The translations under genes were made by a program, and so were the position numbers. The notes under the pieces were generated by a model, which saw only the letters and a list, made by a program, of their open reading frames with translations, made no database searches and was not told the origin of the DNA. This document shows, piece after piece, positions 22,224 to 31,845 of a DNA stretch of 64,000 nt. Source of the DNA: Spinacia oleracea (taxonomy: Eukaryota > Streptophyta > Magnoliopsida > Caryophyllales > Amaranthaceae). The stretch is from contig NC_079490.1 in NCBI RefSeq assembly GCF_020520425.1, forward strand, positions 118,564,715 to 118,628,714. The letters run 5' to 3'. Positions within the stretch are counted from its first letter, which is position 1, and each line of letters opens with the position of its first letter.

Positions 22224-25200
22224 CTATTCAACTTGATTAGCTCTCTTCAATGCCAGATACATTAGCTCATGCCTTTTGTTCAGAACGGATAATAAGATTT
22301 CAGTACCGTACCGCATTCTCAGCCTGCAAATAAAGTCTTTCTGAAAACATAAAATAGTACATTAATAAAAGATTATATATTAAAATAATATACGTACATA
22401 TATTCAAAATTTACTTACATCTTCATCTGTGTTTTTGAAGCCACAATTCCAAGTCTGGTTGCCTTTGTAGGTCTCCATATGCCTCATTGCATATACCCCA
22501 CAATCAGTCTTGTTTGTTCTGTTCTTCCATGGCATTTCAAGCAACACAATTTCATATGCTGAAATCTGTGCCTTCCGCAAAGGATGTCCTTCTTGTTCAG
22601 AAAATATTGTCCATGCTTCAAACTGAAATAAAAAGAACATTTAACTTAGTAAAAGAACAAAGAACAAAGAACAACAAAGAAACAGAGAACAACAAAGGAA
22701 GGAAAAAAGAACATTTAATTTAGTAAAAGAATAAAGAACAACAAAGGAAAGAACAAATAAAATATATAAGAGGAAATTCTTCAAATAGACTTACAGTTCT
22801 TTCTGCAAATGTTTTATATTTATCATCATATGTAATTCCTTCAGGTAAGGAGAGATTGTCAATGATCTCCACCTTCTTCGCCTTTTGGTTGATTACAATG
22901 AGATAAAAATGATCACCAGACCAGACTGGAAAGAACAACTACAAGCAGAGAAAAGAACATTAAACAAAGGAAAAGGAACATATGTAAAAAAGAAAAGAAC
23001 AATTTTATAATTTTACCAGATGGAATCCCTTCAAAGACTTCACACCAGCAGTTTCATACTCATGGCGTACACTTAAAATAAAATTTTCTAAGCGTTTGCT
23101 TTCGGTTGCTTGACTATCCTGTGATCCACCATACGGTTCATTCTGGCAGAGCATATTCTGCACCGAAAAAAAAAAAATTTAAATATATGTTATATAATAA
23201 AAAATTATTGAAGAAGTACGAAAATATGATTTTTTAGTGATATTAAAACTTACGAAAGGGATTGTAGAGAAATAGAACTTCAAGTTACTCTTGACACTTT
23301 GATCTGGATCATTTTTGCCATATTGAATGGCAGACTTTTTTTGACATCAATAGTAGTGTCAAAGAACTTTCTGGACAACGACAATAAGTCGTTGAACTTG
23401 TTCATGACACTACTGAGTTCAGTAGTGGTTTTAGTGAATTCAGCATGGAATTCCTGTTTAACAATAACAACAATAAGGACTGGATAAATAAAAAGAACAT
23501 TCGAATGGAAAAAAGAACAAGAGAGATCCCTAAAAGAACATTCAAGTAGAGCATAGAAACATTGTTAAAGATCGAAAGAACATGTTAAAGAGATAAATGA
23601 ACATGTAAATAACATGCTTAAACATATAAAAGAACATTCAAATGTAAAGAACATCTTTTTAAGAAAAAAGAACATGCTTAAATAACATGAATAAACATTT
23701 AAAAGAACATGTAAAAGAACGTAAAGAACTAGTTTTTGATAAAAAGAACATAAACACAGAAAGCAAAAAACATGGTAGGAAAAAAGATTATATTGAGTAC
23801 GTAAAAGAACATTTGTTGGAGGAAAAAGAACATTACAACAAAAACGTTGAAAAAATAAATGCAATGGTTTTGTTGAGTGAATTTAATTTTTACCTCAATT
23901 GTAGAAGGGACTTTTGCTTTCTCACTGGGGTCTGCCTGTTGCTCTGGCAAATCTTTGTCATCCCCGAGTTGAGTCACTGGTGCACCTTGATGTTCTCTGG
24001 ACACATCATTTGTGGACCAGTTAGGCTCTTGGTGTTGATGTTGCTGTTGTGGTTGCTGCAGTGGTTGCTGCGATGGTTGTTCATCATGTTGCTGCTGTTG
24101 TTGTTGTGGGTGTTGAAGAAGAAGTGGTGGTGGTTGTTCACTGAGTGCTTTTTGCTGTTTGAGCAGCTCCATTGCCTCCCTGTACAGTTGTAGCTCAGGT
24201 GGACCTTGAATTCTGTCCAGAATCAAGCCATGTCCGAAGCCTGTAGCATTGTCATTGCGTACCCTGCTGCTTATCATATCTCTTGTCCAGCAAGAAATTA
24301 GGGGGAAGTTCCTTGGAGGGTACTCTTCCATGATCTGCACCCGATCGAAATAACATACCTAATTTAACAATAACAACATAATTTATTGTTAGTTAGGTGA
24401 AAGAAGAAGATGAAAGTAATATATATAACAAAGGGGAATGCTAGCTTAATGATTGAAATTTACCATTAGAAATGGTAGTGGACCAGCAAACCATCTGCTA
24501 CGGTCCACATTCTAGTACATAGCTGCCCCAAGAAGGCTGGTGTATGCATACTCGCACCAATTTAGATTCCTCACTTGCTCCAAGTCAACAGTGCTTGCTA
24601 GGAATCTGAAGTTTGGCTTTTGAAACAGAAAAATATAAAAGAAAAGAACATTAATTATGATTTTAAATAGAATAAGAAAATAGAACATTCAATAGAAAAT
24701 AAAGGAACATTAGAGAGAATGAAAAGAACAATGAAAGAAGAGCAAAAGAATATTGAATACAACTGAAAAGAACACAACTAACATTCATATAAAGGAAAGT
24801 ACAACAATAGGACAGTGAAAGAGAAAGAAAGAACATGGAATTCGACAAACAAATAAAAGAACAATAAATATTAATAAACATTTAAAAGAACATAATACGC
24901 AAACAAAAGAACATTAATGAGAAATAAAAGAACATAAATGAGAAACAAAGGAATTTTGATGTAAGAAAGAACATGGAATATCATACAGAATAAAAGAACA
25001 GTGAGAAATATTTAAAAGAACATAATACGCAAACAAAAGAACATTAATGAGAAATAAAAGAACATTAATGAGAAACAAAGGAATTTTGATGTAAGAAAGA
25101 ACATGGAATATCATACAGAATAAAAGAACAGTGAAAGAGAAAGAAAGAACATGGAATTCGACAAACAAATAAAAGAATAATAAAAATATTAATAAACATT

Positions 25201-28200
25201 TAAAAGAACATAATACGCAAACAAAAGAACATTAATGAGAAATAAAAGAACATTAATGAGAAACAAAGGAATTTTGATGTTTACCGATAAATTAGTAGTG
25301 GATTTAATGCAGGTGTTAACTGCAACCACTAGGAAAGATCTCTTCCAGTTATCATCAACTGGAGTCTCATCTTTGATCAGTTTTTCAACCATTTCTTTCA
25401 ATTTTGGGCATCCAGACTTCACTTGCCAGTATGCCCAAAATTCAGCAAAAACCCTCAACACTTCAGGATCTTGTTCATCCGTCCATTCCACGACCGGAGC
25501 TCCTCCAATAGGTATACCGTACACCAGGTATACATCCTCTACAGTAATATCAAGGGAAGACTTTGGTAGATGCAAGGACCGGTCGGACGAGTTGAAATTC
25601 CTAACCAACTCGTACGGGAATGGATTTTCGTTTTGTGGGATGTCAAGTTGCAGAAGAGATCCAAAGCCTAACTCCACGATGGCTTGTTGTTTTCTTATAT
25701 CATGTGGTTCATTAGATGCAATTCCCCTCAAGAATCGCATCATCAATTGCGGAGTTTGCCTTAGATTTAGTTTCCTTTCTTCAGGTTTTGGTTTGGCAAC
25801 AACCAAAGATTTTGGTTTCTCATCATCCACCACCTCCATGACCTCATCAGAAACAACAATTTGTTTACTTCTTGTTGCTCTCTGGAAAAAAGAAAAAATA
25901 TAAAGAACATTAGTCAGGGAGTAAAAGAACATTATATGGAAGAAAAAGAACAAATAACTTAAGAAAATTTTTGACCTTCTCAACTACTTTTTTCCCCTTC
26001 TTCATTAAGGGTTCACTTTCCTCTTCTACTTCTTCACCTTCTTCTTCACCTCCTTCTTCATCTTCCTCGTCTTCATAAACCTCCCTCACAACTATCTGAT
26101 TAACTTTGCTACCCCTCTGAATGAAAAAAGAACATAAATGATTATGTAAAGAACACAAGACAGGAAAAAAAGAACATTCTTTATTTAAAACATAGCATTT
26201 ATCTCTATTATAATATAACATTAAGGTAAATAAAATGATTGAAAAAGGGTAATGTGAAGTTTACCTTAAGTGCTGTAGTCTTTTTCAAAGTAACTCCATT
26301 CCCCTTCTTAGCATTTGGTGCAACTTTTTTTGTTGAAATTTTCTCAGCAGGCAACAAGCTCTTCTTCTTATGTGCCTCTTCCAATTCCTGCTTTACCTCT
26401 TTTATAAGATCGGGAAATTCTTCTTTCAGCAATTGACTTCTGTTGACCAAAACAATAGAACATAAGTAGTAAAAAAAAAAGTAAAACACAGAAAATAAAA
26501 AGAACACCATTTATGTAAGTTACCTTGTCCTTTTCCTGTTTGGTATTGATTTCCTAGACTTCCCCTTTGCTTTTTCAGGTTCCTCACCAGCTTCTTCTCC
26601 GTCTTTTTTCTTTCTAGTAAAAACATAAATGCAAAAGTATGTTTAAGAAACGAAAATAACAACTACAATGTAAATATGAAATAGTATTAACAAACACAGA
26701 TGATACCTCAAAGTAATTTTTAAGTTCGTTTTCTTTTCTTTTCTTTCTGGTTCATCCAGCTCTTCTGGAACTTTTACCTCAGCCTCCTCTTTTTCAGGTT
26801 CTTTCACTTCTTCATGCACTTTTACTTCATGCTCTTTCTTTTCAGTTTCTTCCTGCTTTTCAGGATCTTTGCTGGAATTTTTTTGTCCTTCTCCACCCTT
26901 CTTTTTTTGTTCAATCAGATCCAGCTGCTTTTCCTGTTGTAGCAGCTTTTCCTGAAGTGCTTGCACCATCTTCTGTTGTTCTTGCAATGCTTTCCTTTGT
27001 TTGGAAAGTCTATAATGAAAAAACATATGTCATGAAAAAAAGAACAACACCAAAAACACATGTTATGAAAAAAGAACAACAGAAAAATCTTTAAAATAAC
27101 ACATGTAATGGAAAAAGAACAACATGTCGTGTACAAAAGAACACAGCTATGCTTTTGGAAAGAACACATATTATGAAAAAAGGAACAACACAAAAAACAA
27201 GTGCACAGTTCTCATCCTGCACCCTTGCACAATATCTTATTCATCTGATTTTTTTATTTTTTCATATACAATATATAAATAATGTTTGTCCTCCATATTC
27301 TCATTCATTCATCATTTCATAATTTTAGCAACACGTTTTAGAGAGAGAAAAATGAGAGGTTTTATTTTCTCTCAACAGAAGAGAGAATTTAAGAGAGAGA
27401 AAGAGTGAAATGCGATTATTTTCTCTCCAACTTTTCGCATTATTGTTCCTGTTTTTTTGAGAATTAGTGAATTAATCAGAATACTAATTCTCAGGAGATG
27501 AAAAAATACAATTTGCTAATTTTCGTAGAAAGAAAATTGAAGGAGATAATGAAATTCAAGAGGATTGTGATCATTTGCTGAGGATTAAGGTATGCTTATA
27601 TGTTCCTTTTGTTATGTTCTTTCTATTAAGTGTTCTTTTACTGTGTGCTAACAGTTTTAGGTTTGTCTTTTAAATGTAGATGGTTTGTTCTTTTATCCGT
27701 GATTGATTGTTCTTTTTTTTTAAATACATTTAAGAACAAGTAAAAAGAACACCATCTCATCAAATCTAAGCACATTGTTCTTTTTAATTTTCATTGATTG
27801 TTCTTTTAATGCAAGTGATCTTTTAAGTAGACATGGACTGTTCTTTTCTTCCAGATGCATAGTTCTTTTTAAGCCTACATTAATACTGTACTGTTCTTTT
27901 GAGTGTACATTGGTTGTTCTTTTGAGTCTACATTGATTGTTCTTTAAACCTGCACAGTTGGTTCTTTTAAGTTTTTATAGATAAGAACATAGATAAAAAA
28001 GAACATAGATCAAATTCAATAGATAAGAACAAAATTATAGATCTAGGTTTAAGTTCGTCAAAACAGTAGGGCTAATAAAAAGAACAGACAGTAAATAAAT
28101 AAAAGAACATAGATCTACTTATTCAATTTAAATTTCCACTGTTCTTTTGAGTTAACATTCGTTGTTCTTTTAAATCTATACCATTGTTCTTTTAAGTGTA

Positions 28201-28672
28201 TGATTCAGTGACTTAAAATACATTTAAAAAAAACATAAATGTAGATCTTCTTTTAAATTCGTTAAAAAATGTATTTGGTTTCGTTATTGTAATTAGAACA
28301 TTAAGGAAAACAAAAAGAACAAACAGAAGGTGTAAATGAACCAAGGTTTTTGTTTAAAAAATCCACTTACTCGCTCTCTTCTTCTTCTTCCGTTTCTGAA
28401 ATTTCTTTGTTGATATCTTCCAACAAATCCGCATCAATTGTTGGTGTAATTTCTTTCTCTTTCTTCTTTTTGTTTCTTAAGTTCAATAAAGTCGTTGTCA
28501 AAGGAATATCATCCCTTCAAATGAAATTTTATAGAAAATTAAAATTCATGGGAAATTCTCTAAAAATTAAAATTAAACTGAAATTCAAGAAATAGAAAAG
28601 AAAAATGAAGTTGAATTCTTACTCAATAGAACATTTCGCATCAACTTCTTCTCCTTTTTTCGATTTCCCCAT
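22224..28672 (-). CDS. ULP1-type (C48) SUMO protease-like gene carried by the MULE, 14 exons, two lesions
   Basis: Exons (transcription order): 28,672-28,623; 28,514-28,371; 27,009-26,707; 26,613-26,524; 26,439-26,265; 26,116-25,976; 25,881-25,285; 24,616-24,464; 24,358-23,894; 23,453-23,254; 23,157-23,017; 22,938-22,795; 22,622-22,419; 22,340-22,224. Sum 2,924 nt; one base added gives 974 codons plus stop. The start is MGKSKKGEEVDAK. The N-terminal third is charged and coiled-coil-like (RKALQEQQKMVQALQEK). Exons 7-8 hold a conserved plant domain of unknown role (RNLNWCEYAYTSLLGAAMY), exon 9 a Gln/His-rich tract, and exons 12-13 the peptidase with His in SGDHFYLIVIN, Asp in EIIDN and Cys in KTDCGVYAMRHME. 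Lesions: TAG at 24,512-24,514 and one missing A in the A-run near 23,340. The usual oxyanion Gln, six before Cys, is Arg. Confidence 0.88.
22623..27200 (-). repeat. TGTTCTTTT-filled introns of the ULP-like gene
   Basis: On the plus strand the introns show AAAAGAACA again and again, so the transcribed strand reads TGTTCTTTT, the same sense relation as in the transposase gene. Exons are almost free of it. Acceptors of exons 6 (TTCTTTTTTCATTCAG) and 13 (GTTCTTTTTATTTCAG) lie next to a motif copy, and exon 12 itself begins TTGTTCTTT. Confidence 0.88.
24883..25283 (-). repeat. Tandem block duplication in ULP intron 7
   Basis: A block starting TAAAAGAACATAATACGC occurs at about 24,884, 25,014 and 25,201 with near identity. 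The neighbouring block GAAAGAAAGAACATGGAATT occurs twice. The step sizes, about 130 and 187 bp, show repeated local duplication of motif-bearing segments. Confidence 0.85.
27200..28340. repeat. Mixed-strand motif zone in ULP intron 2, possible nested piece
   Basis: Within the long intron 2 the motif switches to the plus sense (TGTTCTTTT at about 27,630-27,970 and 28,138-28,195), mixed with AAAAGAAC forms at 27,735-27,755 and 27,980-28,110. At 27,350-27,600 there are GAGAGAGAAA runs and then an exon-like plus-strand stretch ending ATTAAG before GTATGC, much like the 5' leader of the transposase gene. This could be the 5' end of another motif-bearing gene or element inserted in the intron. Uncertain. 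Confidence 0.45.
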
Positions 28673-28890
28673 TTTCAATTGTTAGGGTTCAAGTTTTTGT
28701 AACCAGATTATCACTTCCAAAAAACAAATTGGGGAAGTTTTTAGAGTGAAAATAGTAGAATTCCAAATTGGGGAAGTTCGGATTTGCAAGAATTTGAAAG
28801 GTTTTGCACTGTTTTTTTGATTGTTGGTGAGTGAAGGTTTTGCATGTAGGTTGAGTGTGAAAATGAAAATAAATGTCGCATTCAATGATG

Positions 28891-28900
28891 TATTTATATA
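28891..28900 (-). promoter_or_regulatory. Candidate TATA box of the ULP-like gene
   Basis: The minus strand reads TATATAAATA about 220 bp upstream of the start codon at 28,672. There is no better candidate between the ATG and the right subterminal repeats. Confidence 0.5.
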
Positions 28901-28959
28901 TGATAAATTGAAGAGAGAGAAAATAACTGCTACAGTATTTTCAAATTTAAACTTCCTTT

Positions 28960-29990
28960 TTTTTTTGTTGTTCTTTTCGTCCGCTCTTTTGTTCTTTTGG
29001 CCTATAAGTAAAGAAAATGATGTTCGTTTGAGTCTCCTTTGTGTTCTTTTTATTATCTGTTGTTAGTATTTTTAAATTTGTTTTTTATTACTGTTTTTAC
29101 TTAAATTATATTTTTTAATTTTTTTTATTTTAAACAGTAATCTATTTTTTAATTTTTTAAAATACAAAATGAAAGACAAGTAACTTATTTAATTTTTTTT
29201 TTATTAAAAGATTTTGAGGAGAGAGAAATTAACTGCCACGTTTTATGTTTTCATAGGAAAACTTATGTTTTGCGGTTTTTTTCTTGCCACGTTCATTATT
29301 TCAATAAAAAACATCTGTTTGGCGGTTTTTTCACTTTTTAACGTTTTTGTTGTTCTTTTCGTTGGTTCTTTTGTTCTTTTGTGCGTCTGGTGTTGCATTT
29401 GCCATGTTCTTTTTAAAAGTGCAGAGAAATCGTTCTTTCCTTGTTTTAACCTTTCTGGTTTTTAATATGTTTGTGTTTTTCTTTTTTTCTTTTTGTTCTT
29501 TTCCTTTACTTTCTGATCTTCTCTCATTTTAGTGTATTATGTTCTTTTACGTGTTTTAATCTTTTTGGTTTTTAATATGATTGTTCTTTTCTATTTGTTC
29601 TTTCGTTTAATTGCTGATGTTCTTTCTTTTTAGTGTTTTATGTTCTTTTACGTGTTTTTACTTATTGTTCTTTTACGTGTTTTTATTTATTTGTTGGTTT
29701 TCAATGCTATTGTTCTTTCCTGTTTTACTTATTGTTCTTTTGGTTTAATTCTTGATGTTCTTTCTTTTATGTTTTTGTGTTCTTTTATGTTTTTTGTTGC
29801 TTTTTTATGTTTTTGCGTTTTGTTCTTATTTTTCTGCGTTTTCAATGCTATTGTTCTTTCCTGTTTTACTTATTGTTCTTTTGGTTTAATTCTTGATGTT
29901 CTTTCTTTTATGTTTTTGTGTTCTTTTATGTTTTTTATTGCTTTTTTATGATTTTGCGTTTTGTTCTTATTTTTCTGCGTTTTGGTGCAG
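28960..29990 (+). repeat. Right subterminal TGTTCTTTT array of the MULE
   Basis: Dense plus-sense TGTTCTTTT copies run up to the right inverted repeat, with no exon inside. A block of about 141 bp containing TCAATGCTATTGTTCTTTCC is tandemly duplicated almost without change (starting 29,701 and 29,842), so part of the array is recent. This is upstream of, and opposite in strand to, the ULP-like gene, so here the motif is not an intron sequence. Confidence 0.85.
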
Positions 29991-30026
29991 GTGCACCTAG
30001 ATCTAGGTGCACGCGCCTGTACCATC
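29991..30026 (-). repeat. MULE terminal inverted repeat, right
   Basis: The reverse complement begins GATGGTACAGGCGCGTGCAC. The same perfect 22-bp palindrome as at the left end is at 29,991-30,012. Confidence 0.9.
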
Positions 30027-30087
30027 CGCGCGTTGCTTATCTTCCCTAATTTTGTGAGTTTCGTTTTGAAAAAAATTAATTACCCAG

Positions 30088-30683
30088 ATGTTCGACTTGT
30101 ATAGCTTGCACGAATCAATTCAATGGCGGATCTCTTGGTCCTCACCAACATCAACCGGATGAAGATGGTGATATTGTTGCAACACCCAGCAAAAAGCAAC
30201 CCATCAAAGCCCTGACATCCCAAGTAAGCGATAGAATAATATTTCTGTATTTAGGAATATGTATATTAGAGAATTGATTGACTAGTTTAGTTTTTTCGTT
30301 GATGAAATTGGAAAAAATGGCAGATAACTTAAAGGGGATGGCAATGAAGGCATCTGGGGCATACAAGAACTGCAAGCCATGTGCCGGAGGGAGGAGTGAG
30401 AATTGGAAGAGTTGTGAGGAATCAAATGGTGGGTCTGTTTCTTCAAGGAGATTCAAAGAGCGGATTCCACGGTGGTAGGTATGGCGAAGATTTGAGGGAA
30501 GGAATCGGGATGGAGGGTTATGGTAAGGGAATTAGGATGGGGATTATGAGCGGCAAGGCAACGCCGGTGTCGATTAGTGGGAGGTCGGAATCAGTGGTGT
30601 TTATGGAGGAGGATGAGCCTAAAGAGTGGGTTGCTCAGGTGGAGCTTGGAGTTCTCAGTTTCAGGTGTAATTTATGTTTTTGA
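30088..30683 (+). pseudogene. BRX-like: BREVIS RADIX-like gene fragment, first two exons
   Basis: Exon 1 (30,088-30,223) contains CIACTNQFNGG and SKKQPIKALTSQ, matching the BRX N-terminus (MLTCIAC...) and its KALTSQIKDM motif; it ends in a good GTAAG donor. Exon 2 (from about 30,319) continues LKGMAMKASGAYKNCKPCAG and, after frame changes, SGRSESVVFMEEDEPKEWV, which leads into the first BRX domain. The domain itself is missing. An extra base near the start codon and further shifts in exon 2 break the frame. BRX proteins are plasma-membrane/nuclear regulators of root phloem and auxin responses; this copy can make none of that. The MULE sits about 60 bp upstream of the ATG. Confidence 0.85.
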
Positions 30684-31069
30684 TGATTTTGGTTTTTGGT
30701 TTGTGATGGTTGTTTACTTTGTTTGTTTGATCTAATTTTGTTTTCATTTTTAGTGGGTTCGGATTATGATATTAGATGGGTTCAGATTATGAGATTAGAT
30801 GGGTTTTGTCTGTTATTATGATTGCGAATTTAGTTGAAGAGTTAGAAAATTATCTTTAAATTAGCTTATATTATTTGCAAAACTATACTTTTGCCTAAAT
30901 TGCGACGGAGTAGCTCATTTGAATGTGATTTTCCTGTCACTTTGTACTTGGATGAATCATCTGCTAAAGGGTTTTGGTTTTGGACTGTGTAATTAAACTT
31001 TTACTTTCTGACATTAAATCTGTTTTATGATTTTGCACCTCTTTACCTATTGAATCTGGTATTTTAATG

Positions 31070-31190
31070 TAGGAGGATCTCTCAGTGCAGATTAGGACTT
31101 CAAAATGACATTTTAAGGAGGCTGAAGAGGAACAATATCGAGTTGGAATTGAAGCTCACAAGACTAACAAGAAAAACATCAGGTAATCTT
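31070..31190 (+). pseudogene. Exon-like fragment, unidentified
   Basis: A stretch of about 110 bp, ending ACATCAG before GTAATC, reads in one frame as a charged, leucine-spaced helix (NDILRRLKRNNIELELKL). It looks like a captured exon of a coiled-coil protein. I cannot name the gene. Confidence 0.35.
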
Positions 31191-31663
31191 TGAAACATGA
31201 CTTAGTTTTTTGGCGCATATTTTAGATTAGGAATTGTAATTTAAGTTCATTCATCAGAATCTGGGATCATACTCGATTTTCCATTTTGATTTAGAGAATC
31301 AAATTACTCTTCTTCAATGTCTTCGATCATCCCCATAAGGGTTATGTTGAATTTTGTTTTTCACGGGTTATTGTGAAGGTGGATATATTTGAGTTTATAT
31401 GATTGTAATTGGAGTTGAGTTTATATGATTGTAATTCAGAACTCCTTTTAATCCCATTTTAAAGCTTTAGACTTTTACTTAAATGGGGCATGTGTGGTTC
31501 TTTTCCTGTTGTTTGACTATCTTTGAACATTTTAGAGCTTCAGTTTCAAAATTTGACTTTCTTCTTCTCTATGGTGCTTCTGGATATTTTAGGGAATTTA
31601 TTTCCTTATTCATTTTTATTGATGTTTCGATAAAGTAACACATGGAAATTGTCATATTTTGCA

Positions 31664-31845
31664 GATTCACAAGTATTTTTTCATCACCTGAGGGAAGTTA
31701 TACTTTCAACCCGTCACCAAAATTGGCTCCATCAAATGGATCATTTAATGTGATGCAAACACATGCCCTTGATTTTGCTGGTATGGAGGATGAGGTGCAG
31801 CCCCTTAGTATTGCAGTTATAGAAGCCACAAGTACCTCTCCATAA
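31664..31845 (+). pseudogene. Exon-like fragment, unidentified
   Basis: After an acceptor-like TTTGCAG the plus strand is open for 60 codons (FTSIFSSPEGSYTFNPSPKL, then HALDFAGMEDEVQPLSIAVI). The composition is that of a real protein, but I recognise no family. Probably another captured exon. Confidence 0.4.

Larger units (their letters stand above)
16847..30026. mobile_element. 13.18 kb Mutator-like element (MULE) carrying FAR1-type transposase and ULP1-like protease genes
   Basis: The ends are 36-bp inverted repeats (16,847-16,882 and 29,991-30,026) that differ at only a couple of positions. Inside are a plus-strand FAR1/MULE transposase gene and a minus-strand gene with a C48 (ULP1) peptidase domain, the pair known from ULP-bearing MULEs of Arabidopsis (Kaonashi genes) and melon. 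No 9-bp target duplication is visible at the ends, which is unusual for a MULE. The whole interior outside exons is packed with TGTTCTTTT. Both genes have a few lesions, so this copy is probably not self-mobile, but it looks fairly young. Confidence 0.88.

Noticed and set aside
23687-24193. Plus-strand frame of 168 codons with hydrophobic Leu run
   Set aside because: It is the antisense of the Gln/His-rich exon 9 of the ULP-like gene; CAG/CAA repeats read as CTG/TTG on the other strand.
29640-29951. 103-codon hydrophobic frame in the right subterminal region
   Set aside because: It is made of TGTTCTTTT repeats (Phe, Val, Leu, Cys) and of a duplicated 141-bp block.
17500-29990. CRISPR-like reading of the regularly recurring short motif
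   Set aside because: Spacing is irregular, units are only about nine bases, and the host is a plant.
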